From: an uncultured Ignavibacteriota bacterium
Lineage (GTDB): Bacteria; Bacteroidota; Ignavibacteria; UBA10030; UBA8401
Length of the DNA: 64,000 bases
Direction of reading: 5' to 3'
Assembly (NCBI GenBank): GCA_903861125.1
Contig: CAIOTF010000038.1
Span: 1 to 64,000, forward strand
Shown: positions 26,995 through 35,580 of the stretch, piece after piece
Layout: each line of letters starts with the position of its first letter
How positions within the stretch are numbered: the stretch's first letter is position 1
Notes under the pieces: generated by a model
What the model was told of the DNA's origin: nothing
Seen by the model: only the letters and a program-made list of their open reading frames with translations
Databases searched by the model: none
Translations under genes and position numbers: made by a program

Positions 26995-28128
26995 ATGCAT
27001 CGTTCAATAGCACTTTTTGTTATCACAATATTCATAACGCTAACGGCTTCTTCATTGCCGAGATTTGCTACGCGTCAGGGAGCCAAATGTCAAGCATGCC
27101 ACATCAACCCTACCGGTAAAGGAATGCGCAACGCATTCGGTTCAACGTACGGCAGGGAAGAATTGACCATGGCAACATACAAAGAGCAAACCGATATTGA
27201 AGACTACTCCCAGGCGTTGAACAATTTCGTCACAATCGGTATGGACTACCGGACCTTGTACTATTACCGTGAGCAAACCTCAACATCGAGTTTCTTTCAG
27301 ATGCAGGGAGATCTTTTTCTCGATCTCCGTCTTAATAAGAAATTCCGGATCTATTTCAACAAAGGATTGTACAACGGATTTGAAGTGTTTGGTCTTGCAA
27401 AAGTTCTTCCAATGGATGGATATCTTAAAATTGGAAACTTCATTCCCGCGTACGGCCTGAAGATGGATGACCACAATCTATTCATCCGCGGCGGAGCTTT
27501 CTTTCCGGCCAATCCTGACATTGCCGGATACCCAGGCGGTCTCGGATTTGGGCAAGGGGCTGAGGATACTGGCGTAGAAATTGGTTTCAATCCAAGCATT
27601 TTCTCAGTGAACATCGGCCTCTTCAACGGACGGAAAGGCGGATTGACAGGAACAGCAGGAACGAAAACAAAAGCGGTAGCGGTGCGTGCAGATGCAAACA
27701 TACAAACCGATATCTTGAATTTTAATATCGGGGGTTCTCTTTACAACCTTCCTACCCCGGGTGGTCCGGGAAAGACGCAGATCGCAGGAGCATTCGGCGT
27801 TTTCTCATTGTATAACAATCTGACACTTCAGGGTGAATACGACATTTTAACAACATATAATGCTACTAAGAACAAAGAAGTAACGGGTAATGTGCTATAT
27901 ACAGAATTGAATTATCTGCTCTCAAGCGGCATCGATCTGAAACTCGGTTATGAATTCTACGATCCGAATTCCGATCTGAAAGATGGCAGTGTTTCACGAT
28001 ATACGATCGGAGCCGAGTTCTTCCCTCTTACAGGAGTAGAAGTCCGTCCGCTCTACCGCATCAATCAGGAAAAACCGACCGAACGTTCAAACAATGAGAT
28101 ACAGGTTCTATTCCATTTCTTTCTATAA
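26995..28128 (+). CDS. Outer-membrane beta-barrel with an N-terminal c-type heme motif
   Basis: 377 aa. Signal peptide (about 1-20), then at 32-36 a single CxxCH heme motif (CQACH) in the segment RQGAKCQACHINPTGKGMRN, then from about 75 to the end alternating hydrophobic-polar strands with aromatic turns (FRIYFNKGLYNGFEVF, LTLQGEYDILTTYN, GIDLKLGYEFYDPN, IQVLFHFFL) typical of an outer-membrane barrel of about 12-16 strands. No second heme motif is seen. It resembles porins joined to a cytochrome. It heads an operon with two further c-type cytochromes and has a consensus-like RBS. A role in moving electrons or substrate across the outer membrane is inferred. Confidence 0.7.
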   Translation: MHRSIALFVITIFITLTASSLPRFATRQGAKCQACHINPTGKGMRNAFGSTYGREELTMATYKEQTDIEDYSQALNNFVTIGMDYRTLYYYREQTSTSSFFQMQGDLFLDLRLNKKFRIYFNKGLYNGFEVFGLAKVLPMDGYLKIGNFIPAYGLKMDDHNLFIRGGAFFPANPDIAGYPGGLGFGQGAEDTGVEIGFNPSIFSVNIGLFNGRKGGLTGTAGTKTKAVAVRADANIQTDILNFNIGGSLYNLPTPGGPGKTQIAGAFGVFSLYNNLTLQGEYDILTTYNATKNKEVTGNVLYTELNYLLSSGIDLKLGYEFYDPNSDLKDGSVSRYTIGAEFFPLTGVEVRPLYRINQEKPTERSNNEIQVLFHFFL

Positions 28129-28140
28129 AGGATTCATAGT

Positions 28141-28530
28141 ATGATTTTTAAATTTCTACTCACAGTCTCACTTTTACTGATCCTTTTCATTCCGGCATGC
28201 ACGGATCAGGGTAATCCGCTTACTCCTGCAGCACCGGCAGCAACCGAAGTAAAATTCTCTTCGGATATTTCTCCGCTGCTTGCTTCGAAAGGATGCGTTG
28301 GCTGCCACGGCAGCAACGGAGGATTGAATGTCGGTACGGTTGCTTCACTGCTCACAGGCGGCAATCACGGTCCGGCTATTGTTGCAGGGAAAGCCGACAG
28401 CAGTAACCTCGTGCTAAAATTAAAAGGAACTCCCTTCGGTTCGCGAATGCCGCAAGGCGGCCCGTATCTTACAGCAGCAGAAATTAAATTATTTGAAGAC
28501 TGGATCAACGCCGGTGCAAAAAACAATTAA
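28141..28530 (+). CDS. Lipoprotein c-type cytochrome (one heme)
   Basis: 129 aa. A signal peptide ends in a lipobox (FIPACTD, Cys20), so the protein is lipid-anchored in the periplasm or on the outer membrane. One heme motif CVGCH (52-56). The segment DISPLLASKGCVGCHG and the later GSRMPQGGPYLTAAEIKLFEDWINAGA are the pattern of the Planctomycete-type cytochrome C domain; Met of SRMPQ is the likely sixth heme ligand. It follows the barrel gene by 12 bp and is clearly coexpressed. Probable electron carrier. Confidence 0.85.
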   Translation: MIFKFLLTVSLLLILFIPACTDQGNPLTPAAPAATEVKFSSDISPLLASKGCVGCHGSNGGLNVGTVASLLTGGNHGPAIVAGKADSSNLVLKLKGTPFGSRMPQGGPYLTAAEIKLFEDWINAGAKNN

Positions 28531-28544
28531 AAAGGGATGACACA

Positions 28545-28910
28545 ATGAAAAAACTACTTATTGCAATCATTATTATTGCGGGCATTATGTCTGCTCAGGA
28601 AAAGAAGGGGAAAATCTCCTTCAAAGATGATGTCATGCCGATATTTCAAAAAAAATGCATGAACTGTCATAATACCGAAGATGAGAGTCCGAGCGGATTT
28701 TATTTGGACAACTATGCTGAATTGATGAAGGGCGACAGCCGGAATGGTCCGGTTGTAATACCCAAAAAAGGGGAAGAAAGTATTCTGATTTTGAAATTGC
28801 GCGGAACAGCAACATTCGGCAAACAAATGCCCCGGGGTAAAATAGTTCTTGATGCTAACATAATCGACATGATTTCGAAATGGATCGATCAAGGCGCGAA
28901 GAATAATTAA
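28545..28910 (+). CDS. Periplasmic c-type cytochrome (one heme)
   Basis: 121 aa. Signal peptide (1-17), not lipidated. One heme motif CMNCH (38-42) in VMPIFQKKCMNCHN, and a Met ligand candidate in GKQMPRGK, with IDMISKWIDQGAKNN at the C-terminus, the same Planctomycete-type domain as the preceding gene. The two are probably an old tandem duplication that kept the heme fold, one anchored and one soluble. It ends the operon; a terminator follows. Confidence 0.85.
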   Translation: MKKLLIAIIIIAGIMSAQEKKGKISFKDDVMPIFQKKCMNCHNTEDESPSGFYLDNYAELMKGDSRNGPVVIPKKGEESILILKLRGTATFGKQMPRGKIVLDANIIDMISKWIDQGAKNN

Positions 28911-29017
28911 CATTTGCCACGCAATCGTCCCCGCCGCCACAAAGTGATACTTCGGACAAGCGACGGGAAATTCCACCCGAAGTGATTAAAGTAAGACATA
29001 TTATAAGATACGCTATA

Positions 29018-29051
29018 CAAAAAAACCTTGCCGGACGGCAAGGTTTTTTTG
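29018..29051. terminator. Bidirectional terminator between the cytochrome operon and dnaG
   Basis: A GC-rich hairpin with stem CCTTGCC/GGCAAGG (29026-29032 and 29037-29043), a 4 nt loop, a T tract on the plus strand and an A tract on the other side. It sits between convergent genes and could end both transcripts. The preceding 100 bp has only a weak repeat around ACTTCGG/CCGAAGT. Confidence 0.75.
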
Positions 29052-29072
29052 ATCCATTTCGGTAGAATGTTC

Positions 29073-30935
29073 CTACCCCTTCATCAGCTTCAGCGCATCA
29101 ATTTCTATTAATCCCGCCATGATTTCCTGCTGACGTTTTAAGAACGGCATTGTATCCTGTCCGGTCACCGATGCATTCTTCATATGAATCCGGTTCTCGG
29201 CAAGATCTTTTTCAAGATATTTCCTTTTCAAAACCTTGATTGCACCGAGAGCAATCTCATACAATCTCGTTTCACTCGCCCGGCCTCCGATCTTGTTCCA
29301 GCGGTCTCCTAACTGATACCGGTGAAATGTAACATCGGTAACGGCGGTTTTTTCTTTTTCATCGGTGAGTTTTTCCAGAAGCTGATTCACATCAACGTTT
29401 CCGGTCTCATCAAAAAGATTCAGCATCAACCCGGTGATCTTTTGGGACGAAGGGTGACTAAAATCCTCCGGCCGTAAATTACCGAAAACGAACGGGATCA
29501 TCTCTTTGGGATCTTCCAGGATGGCAGAGAGCAGCTCTTTTTCTTCGATTGGAATCTCCTCAACCGCGACCTTGCGTTCTATCGCCGTCCGTTCCTCAAC
29601 CGGGACCTCCGTTTTCACCATCTGGATGAATTTTTGCGGTACACGCCGGGTGAATTTTTCCAATTCGCCGTACAAAGTTGATTCGTAAAGATTATATTTC
29701 TCGGCAACGTCTTTAATAAAAAAGGTTCTCTTCAGCTGATCGGGGATCTTTGCGATCGATTGCACAAGACCCCGGATGGCTTCAGTCTTCCCTTCCGGTG
29801 ATTCAAATTTCCCTGATCGAAGAAACTCGCTTGCCTTATAATCAATAAAGCTCACCCCTTTTTTCATCAATTCTTCAAATGCTTCCCCGCCGTTCTTTTG
29901 TACGAAAGAATCAGGATCATCGCCTTCAGGTAGCTGCACGATATGAACATCGAGTCCCCCTTCTAGGATCAGATCAACACCGCGCATCATCGCATTAGCT
30001 CCGGCGGAATCGGCATCGTATACCAGGGTGATGTTTTTGGTATAACGGGAGATCAGTTGTATCTGCTCCGGAGTCAGCGCCGTTCCGCTGGATGCAACAA
30101 TATTTTTCGTGCCTGCCTGGAAAACGGATATGAGATCAGCATACCCTTCTACCAAAATGGCAAAATCGCGTTCGCGGATCGCGTCCTTCGCCTGAGAGAG
30201 TCCATATAAAACTTTGCTTTTATGATAGATCGATGTTTCCGATGAATTGATGTATTTCCCAAGTGTATCATCATCGTACAGTTTTCTGGCACCGAACGCT
30301 ATCACTCTCCCGGTGGTATTGAAGATCGGGAACATTGCGCGTCCGCGGAAGGTGTCGTAACCGCTCCCGTCTTCCCGCCGCCGTATTAATCCTACCTTAG
30401 AAAGATCTTCCGGATCGATACCGTCTTCCTGTGCTTTTTTCAACAACGATTCCCAGCTACGGAGCGAATAACCAAGACCGAACGTCGTCATCGTCTGATT
30501 GGTGAATCCCCGATCGCGAAAATACGCCAATGCAAATTCACCTTCGTTTGATTTCGTCAGATTCGTATAAAACATTCTGGCTGCGTACGACATCACATTG
30601 TATAACTTCTCTGTCTCGTTCGCCGCTTCGTATGCTTCCTCCGTCCGGGTGATCGTAATACCGGCACGTTCTGCCAGTTGTTCCAGTGCTTCAACATAGG
30701 AAGATTTTTCATATTCCATCACAAACTTCACCACATCCCCGCCGCGGTGGCACCCGAAACAATAGAAGAGCTGCTTTTGCGGACTGACACTGAATGAAGG
30801 GGTCTTTTCCTGATGGAACGGGCAAAGTCCGAGATAATCCTTCCCACGTTTTTTTAGCTGAACATACTTGGAAATGACATCCACCGCATCGGATGCGGCC
30901 CGGATCTCATCAATTTTTTCCTGCGGGATCTTCAT
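29073..30935 (-). CDS. dnaG: DNA primase
   Basis: About 620 aa. N-terminal zinc-binding domain: CPFHQEKTPSFSV and CFGCHRGG, the CHC2-type Cys/His ligands. A TOPRIM domain follows, with EGYADLISVFQAG (metal Glu) and DADSAG (acidic pair). The C-terminal part (from about 440) is the helicase-binding domain. Makes RNA primers for replication with DnaB. ATG 30935 gives MKIPQEKIDEIRAASD, the usual DnaG start; a TTG at 30989 would add 18 residues of no known role. In the family it often heads an operon with rpoD, which is not seen here. Confidence 0.96.
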   Translation of the reverse strand: MKIPQEKIDEIRAASDAVDVISKYVQLKKRGKDYLGLCPFHQEKTPSFSVSPQKQLFYCFGCHRGGDVVKFVMEYEKSSYVEALEQLAERAGITITRTEEAYEAANETEKLYNVMSYAARMFYTNLTKSNEGEFALAYFRDRGFTNQTMTTFGLGYSLRSWESLLKKAQEDGIDPEDLSKVGLIRRREDGSGYDTFRGRAMFPIFNTTGRVIAFGARKLYDDDTLGKYINSSETSIYHKSKVLYGLSQAKDAIRERDFAILVEGYADLISVFQAGTKNIVASSGTALTPEQIQLISRYTKNITLVYDADSAGANAMMRGVDLILEGGLDVHIVQLPEGDDPDSFVQKNGGEAFEELMKKGVSFIDYKASEFLRSGKFESPEGKTEAIRGLVQSIAKIPDQLKRTFFIKDVAEKYNLYESTLYGELEKFTRRVPQKFIQMVKTEVPVEERTAIERKVAVEEIPIEEKELLSAILEDPKEMIPFVFGNLRPEDFSHPSSQKITGLMLNLFDETGNVDVNQLLEKLTDEKEKTAVTDVTFHRYQLGDRWNKIGGRASETRLYEIALGAIKVLKRKYLEKDLAENRIHMKNASVTGQDTMPFLKRQQEIMAGLIEIDALKLMKG

Positions 30936-31047
30936 GAAAGAAGATAGTGAGAATTTATTTGATTGTGAAACGGATTGATCAGCGGTCAATTACCCACATG
31001 AACAATTGCATAAGGATAGAGAAAAGAAGGGGCGCCTCAAAGAACAT

Positions 31048-31620
31048 TCACTGAAACGGATGACGCAACGTATGTTCCTCTGATGACGATAAACGGTACA
31101 GGTCAATAATATTCTTCACTCCCGAATAGATCCCATAACACCCAAGGAACATGCCTGTCCAGAACATTATTTCGCCAAACAGATATCCGTATTCGATCAA
31201 GCCCCAATCATTCAGCAGATTGGCCCAGTCGTGATGCGATTTGCTCAAACCACCGATGAGAGGCAACTGCAGCATACCGGCATCTTTCACATAAATGCTA
31301 ACATCAACAATACTGACGCCGGTGAAGAAGACTGCAACATGGGAAAGCAAAGACTGTTCCCTCTTCGCTACTACGAACCAAATTGCCGGAATAAGTATTT
31401 GATTTAAAGATCCTCCAACTATCGAAATCGTCCTGCCAAAGATGGAGAAAATCAAATGTCCTGCTTCATGAATATATAACAAAATAAGATGGGTCAGCCA
31501 AAGCAGATTGGGCAGATCAAACGTGCGCGTTGGAGTGTACAGATGCATCGGTAGCAGGACGAGTATGTACAGCAATACGCTGTATCCAATAAGCGATATG
31601 GAGAGATTGAATTTTGTCAC
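31048..31620 (-). CDS. Membrane protein with HExxH motif, M50-like
   Basis: 190 aa with about four transmembrane segments (SISLIGYSVLLYILVLLPM, LTHLILLYIHEAGHLIFSIF, SHVAVFFTGVSIVDVSIYV, FGEIMFWTGMFLGCYGIYS). The second holds HEAGH (51-55), the zinc motif of intramembrane metalloproteases; the later HHDWANLLNDWG (about 128-139) could supply a third ligand. The start is GTG (31620), not ATG. It is not recognisable as a named M50 protease such as RseP, and it lies immediately after the kamA terminator. A protease or a non-catalytic relative; uncertain. Confidence 0.65.
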   Translation of the reverse strand: MTKFNLSISLIGYSVLLYILVLLPMHLYTPTRTFDLPNLLWLTHLILLYIHEAGHLIFSIFGRTISIVGGSLNQILIPAIWFVVAKREQSLLSHVAVFFTGVSIVDVSIYVKDAGMLQLPLIGGLSKSHHDWANLLNDWGLIEYGYLFGEIMFWTGMFLGCYGIYSGVKNIIDLYRLSSSEEHTLRHPFQ

Positions 31621-31641
31621 CAGACATCACCCGAAAAATAA

Positions 31642-31664
31642 AAGTCCCGCACGAGGCGGGACTT
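31642..31664 (-). terminator. Terminator of the kamA operon
   Basis: A hairpin with 9 bp stem AAGTCCCGC/GCGGGACTT (31642-31650 and 31656-31664) and a 5 nt loop, with a T-rich run following it on the minus strand. It lies 7 bp after the kamA stop and closes the four-gene unit. Confidence 0.65.
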
Positions 31665-31670
31665 CATATG

Positions 31671-32831
31671 TTATTCTGCAGGAACTTCCACTTTTTCTTT
31701 CTTGTAAGTCTTTTTTCGCTGTACGCTCTTCCGTTTCCGCAGATATTTCTTTTCGATCTGCTGTTGATCGGCGGAGACTTTTTTCTCCTCCTCTTCAACA
31801 TCCGGATATTCATAGATCTCATACTTGTAATTCCGCATGATGATCTTATTGCCGTTTCGGCCGAGCACATACTGCGGAAGGATCGGTATCTTGCCGCCGC
31901 CGCCGGGAGCATCGATAACATAAGCCGGTATTGCAAGTCCGGAAGTATGTCCACGCAATTTGTCCATAATCTCAAGACCAACACTGACCGGTGTTCTGAA
32001 ATGATTCGCACCTTTGGTAATATCCGCTTGATAAAGATAGTACGGACGAACACGGATCGCAAGCAGTTTGCGCATTAATTCCAGCATCACATCGGGATCG
32101 TCGTTCACCCCTTTCATCAGCACAGCCTGGTTCCCCACAGGAATACCGGCATCGGCGAGCATTTCACAGGCACGTTTCGCTTCAGGAGTAATCTCCCACG
32201 GGTGATTAAAATGCGTGTTGATATACAATGGATGATATTTTTTCAGCATATTCACCAATGCCGGTGTAATGCGCTGCGGAAGAACGCACGGCATCTTTGT
32301 TCCGAGGCGAATAATCTCCACATGCGGTATTGCACGCAGACCGGAAATGATCTTCTCCAGCATCACATCAGTCAGCATCAGCGGATCGCCACCGGATAGA
32401 ATAACGTCACGGATTTCGGGATGCGCAGCAATATAATCCAATCCGGTCTGGATATATTTCATGCTGATCTTGCCGGAATCTCCCACCTTGCGCTTACGGG
32501 TGCAGAACCGGCAATACATGGAGCATTGACTTGTTGTTAAGAAAAGCACTCTATCCGGATAGCGGTGCGTGATGCTCGGGACTGGGCTATGTGCTTCTTC
32601 ATTAAGAGGATCTTCTGAAAAACCATCTTCTTCCAGTTCTTTTGCATCGGGAACGCATTGAAGCCAGATCGGATCGCCGGGATAGCGTATCAAACTTAAA
32701 TAATATGGATTGATACGAATATGAAACAGCGTATTAAGTTTTTCGGCAAGTTCTTTATCAAAGCCGAATCTGTCCACAAGATCCTTACCGCTGTCAACGC
32801 TTGCTCTTAGCATTTCCTGCCAGAGTTCCAT
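31671..32831 (-). CDS. kamA: Lysine 2,3-aminomutase-like radical SAM enzyme
   Basis: 386 aa. CxxxCxxC is at C103, C107, C110 (QCSMYCRFC), for the iron-sulfur cluster and SAM. PLP lysine is K314 in DAPGGGGK. Both acidic residues that hold the substrate side-chain amine in lysine 2,3-aminomutase are kept: D270 (YQADIT) and D307 (IDAPGG); in glutamate 2,3-aminomutase these positions differ (Lys and Asn). L-lysine to beta-lysine is therefore the predicted reaction. Residues 343-386 are a Glu/Lys-rich charged tail not needed for catalysis. Last gene of a four-gene unit with ATP-grasp ligases and a GNAT, ending in a terminator. EpmB function is less likely, given the layout. Confidence 0.85.
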   Translation of the reverse strand: MELWQEMLRASVDSGKDLVDRFGFDKELAEKLNTLFHIRINPYYLSLIRYPGDPIWLQCVPDAKELEEDGFSEDPLNEEAHSPVPSITHRYPDRVLFLTTSQCSMYCRFCTRKRKVGDSGKISMKYIQTGLDYIAAHPEIRDVILSGGDPLMLTDVMLEKIISGLRAIPHVEIIRLGTKMPCVLPQRITPALVNMLKKYHPLYINTHFNHPWEITPEAKRACEMLADAGIPVGNQAVLMKGVNDDPDVMLELMRKLLAIRVRPYYLYQADITKGANHFRTPVSVGLEIMDKLRGHTSGLAIPAYVIDAPGGGGKIPILPQYVLGRNGNKIIMRNYKYEIYEYPDVEEEEKKVSADQQQIEKKYLRKRKSVQRKKTYKKEKVEVPAE

Positions 32832-32902
32832 AGAATAGTGCCTTCTGTTGTTAATAAAAATGAATTTGTAGAACCAAACTTTTCTTTATTGCCTTTTGCT
32901 GC

Positions 32903-33376
32903 CTAAAGATATTTCCCGTAGATGACCAGGTCATCGTTCGGTTTATAATATTCTTTGATATGTGCAAGTTTTTGAAACTTCTTGCGCTCATAAAACTGAC
33001 GCGTGTTGTCATACTTTGATGTTGATGAGGTTTCCGCAATCAACAACCGTCCGCCGCGCCCCTTTAAAACATCTTCGGTATAATTCAACAGCACAGTCCC
33101 GATTCCTTTGCTCTGAGCCGCCGGATCCACCGCAATCCAATAGAGGTCATACGTTGCAACCGTTGCCGGTGTCGGACCAATACAAATATACCCCAGTGCT
33201 TTCCCTTCGCCGTCAACATACGAGAACAACTCGTAATCCTTTTGGTCCGGATCATTCAGGTAGATCTCCATCAATTCCACCGCAATGTCGATCTCTTCCT
33301 GACTGAACACTTCTGTTGCAATGACGATCGAACGCAAGGTTTCGAAATCCTGCCGCTCTGTTTTACGTACTTCCAT
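32903..33376 (-). CDS. GNAT-family N-acetyltransferase
   Basis: 157 aa with the acetyl-CoA-binding motif A: DLYWIAVDPAAQSKGIGTVLL (the Q-x-x-G-x-G/A segment QSKGIG), then NTRQFYERKKF, motif B. Single GNAT fold with no added domain. It overlaps the start of the downstream end of an ATP-grasp gene by 14 bp, so it is translated with it. The substrate is unknown; by operon context it may modify a beta-lysine-containing product. The AblB enzyme that acetylates beta-lysine in osmolyte synthesis is a longer GNAT as I recall it, so identity with AblB is not assumed. Confidence 0.8.
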   Translation of the reverse strand: MEVRKTERQDFETLRSIVIATEVFSQEEIDIAVELMEIYLNDPDQKDYELFSYVDGEGKALGYICIGPTPATVATYDLYWIAVDPAAQSKGIGTVLLNYTEDVLKGRGGRLLIAETSSTSKYDNTRQFYERKKFQKLAHIKEYYKPNDDLVIYGKYL

Positions 33377-34478
33377 TTTTCTTCTTTTCTTTGCGTCGCT
33401 CTACGGCAAAACCGACAATCCTATTGATCGCATCGGCATATGACATACCGTATGTCCGGACTGAACGGAAATACCCGGCATCATGGGAGAGATCGGGATT
33501 CGGATTCACTTCCAGCACGAACGGTTTCAATGTCTTTGAAAGACGGATATCTACACGGGCATAATCCCTGCATCCCATCAATTTATAGGCACGAAGAGCA
33601 ACAGCCTTCACTTCATGTTCAACCTCGGCCGGCAATGGCGCCGGACAGATCCCCTTTGTTCCTTCAAACTCTTTTGTGCCGTCCATCCATTTTGCATCGT
33701 ATGTAACTATTTTCGGATAATCATCCGGCAGACCGGAAAAATCGATTTCCGAAATCGGCAGAACCAGCGGCGGATCATTTCCGATAACAGCAACATTCAA
33801 CTCACGCCCTTCAATATACTCTTCAACCAGCGCCGCCTCTTGAAATTTATTGATGATGAACTCCACTCGTTCTTTCAACTCAGCAAACGAATTAACGATC
33901 GATTTGTTATCGATCCCGACACTGGCATCTTCCGCGCTTGGCTTTACGATGATCGGGAATGATAACTTGAAATTTTCGGGCGTTAAACCGGCAACATCAT
34001 GCACCAGCATGAACTCTGCCGTCGGGATTCCGTTGTGCAGCATGATCTCCTTCGTACGCGCCTTATTCAGGCATGTTCCCAATGTCCATGGACCGGAACC
34101 GGTATAGGAAATTCCCATGAGTTCATAAATTCCCGCAACATGCATCTCATGGATCGCGTTATCACCAAGGCTTTCCACCATATTAAAAATTACATCCGGC
34201 TGCATTGCCTTGATATAGCCAAGAAAACGATCGAGATCATCCGACATATTAAAAATGGATGTTTCATATCCAATGGTGCGCAGCGCAGTCTGAATATCTT
34301 CCTTCTCTTCAATCACACCAACTTCCGACAAGTCTATTTTCCCATCCGATTTTGCCGCAGAAATCCATACGCCGCTGTGTCCGTGATCCACTCCGGCATT
34401 GAATGCAAATTCGCGACCGGTATGTGTTTCAATAGTCGGTTCGTTATAAATAATTGCAATGTGAATTGGTTCCGTCAT
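33363..34478 (-). CDS. ATP-grasp ligase, D-Ala-D-Ala ligase-like (second)
   Basis: 371 aa of the ATP-grasp superfamily. Visible: GISYTGSGPWTLGTCLNKART (substrate-binding part), PIIVKPSAEDASVGIDNKS (ATP grip), VEEYIEGRELNVAVIG and RVDIRLSKTLKPFVLEVNPNPD, which supply the Lys, Glu, Asp and Asn residues for Mg-ATP. Such enzymes join an amine to a carboxylate with ATP. It is unlike a housekeeping Ddl, because it is paired with a second, related ligase only 2 bp upstream. It overlaps the GNAT gene by 14 bp. Confidence 0.82.
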   Translation of the reverse strand: MTEPIHIAIIYNEPTIETHTGREFAFNAGVDHGHSGVWISAAKSDGKIDLSEVGVIEEKEDIQTALRTIGYETSIFNMSDDLDRFLGYIKAMQPDVIFNMVESLGDNAIHEMHVAGIYELMGISYTGSGPWTLGTCLNKARTKEIMLHNGIPTAEFMLVHDVAGLTPENFKLSFPIIVKPSAEDASVGIDNKSIVNSFAELKERVEFIINKFQEAALVEEYIEGRELNVAVIGNDPPLVLPISEIDFSGLPDDYPKIVTYDAKWMDGTKEFEGTKGICPAPLPAEVEHEVKAVALRAYKLMGCRDYARVDIRLSKTLKPFVLEVNPNPDLSHDAGYFRSVRTYGMSYADAINRIVGFAVERRKEKKKNGST

Positions 34479-34480
34479 AA

Positions 34481-35551
34481 TTATAGATTGTGTCGTTTCA
34501 TACCGGCATCAAGCACCGCATTCAGCATTTCGTTATAATTCATTCCTGCCATTCTTGCGGCTTTAGGAAAACATGAATTATCCTCTATTTTAGGAAGTAT
34601 TCCGGGCAAAGGATTGATCTCGATAATGTTCGGTCTGCCATTTTTGTCAAGCCGGACATCGATTCTGGACCAGTCGCGGCACCGAAGTGCGTTATAGGTA
34701 TTTCTGCAAAGATCTTCTATAGCCGTTTTAAGATTATGATCAACCTGCGCGGGACATTCAAAGATTTCAAGAGGATTTGAGGACTGATCCCATATCCATT
34801 TCGCTTCGTACGAATAAATGGGATTTACTCCGCTCGGCAGCGAATCGAATTTTATTTCGACAATCGGAAGAACCTTAAGATCATTCCCGTTGCCAAGCAT
34901 TGCTACCGTGAACTCACGTCCCGGCAAAAACTCTTCCACAAGCGCCGGCTGACCGTACTCTTCAATCACTTTCGTCACCTGCTCCGTCAGTTCCTTAACG
35001 GAATGGACGAGCGACTTGTCGAAGATCCCTTTACTGGAACCTTCGAAAAGTGGTTTGACCATGGCGGGAACGGGAAAATCGAGTAAGCGAAGTTCTGACA
35101 GTGATGAAATAACGGCGAATTTTGGATTGGCGATATTATAATACGACAGGATCTCTTTTGCGCGGGATTTATCAAGACAAATGCCAAGCGTCAGCGGATC
35201 GGAACCGGTATATGGTATGTTCAGCATCTCGAGCATCGCCGGTATCTGTGCTTCACGTGATGCGCCGAAACGGCCTTCCGCAATATTGAATACAATGTCC
35301 GGCTTCGATGATTTGAGCGATGCAAATGCATTTTCATCGGCTTCAATAAGAGTAACGGAATGGCGAAGGGAGAGGGCATCTCGCACGGCGTGGATAGTTT
35401 CAATAGTATCCCACTCCGCAAAAGCGTCTGCGCTTGATGTGACTTGTATTTGTGTGTGAGTCGTTTGTTGCGTTTGACTCGAAGGTTGAAGAACACTTGC
35501 TGTTGAATCGTTCTCTTCCTTCTTCACGTTGTAGACTAATGCTACATCCAT
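34481..35551 (-). CDS. ATP-grasp ligase, D-Ala-D-Ala ligase-like (first)
   Basis: 356 aa, a paralogue of the next gene: NIPYTGSDPLTLGICLDKSRA, AMVKPLFEGSSKGIFDKS, VEEFLPGREFTVAMLGNG and DVRLDKNGRPNIIEINPLPG. All catalytic positions look intact. The N-terminal 40 residues, with a Ser/Thr/Gln-rich stretch, are extra. First full gene after a good promoter at 35.7 kb; no Shine-Dalgarno is seen before its ATG. Paired ligases suggest two successive peptide-bond-forming steps. It is not obviously the housekeeping ddl, which should lie near murC/ftsZ. Confidence 0.82.
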   Translation of the reverse strand: MDVALVYNVKKEENDSTASVLQPSSQTQQTTHTQIQVTSSADAFAEWDTIETIHAVRDALSLRHSVTLIEADENAFASLKSSKPDIVFNIAEGRFGASREAQIPAMLEMLNIPYTGSDPLTLGICLDKSRAKEILSYYNIANPKFAVISSLSELRLLDFPVPAMVKPLFEGSSKGIFDKSLVHSVKELTEQVTKVIEEYGQPALVEEFLPGREFTVAMLGNGNDLKVLPIVEIKFDSLPSGVNPIYSYEAKWIWDQSSNPLEIFECPAQVDHNLKTAIEDLCRNTYNALRCRDWSRIDVRLDKNGRPNIIEINPLPGILPKIEDNSCFPKAARMAGMNYNEMLNAVLDAGMKRHNL

Positions 35552-35561
35552 TCAGAAGAGT

Positions 35562-35580
35562 ACCAAAATTATATTTTGGT
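35562..35580 (-). promoter_or_regulatory. Inverted repeat just before the first ATP-grasp gene
   Basis: A perfect repeat of 8 bp arms with a 3 bp centre (ACCAAAAT-TAT-ATTTTGGT) ends 11 bp before the ATG at 35551 and overlaps the stop of a small reading frame. In the transcript it forms a hairpin over the start region, or it is an operator. Confidence 0.35.

Noticed and set aside
33363-35551. Either ATP-grasp gene as the housekeeping D-Ala-D-Ala ligase (ddl)
   Set aside because: Two paralogues in a row with KamA and a GNAT, and no mur, fts or ddl-type neighbours; a special role is more likely, though not proven.
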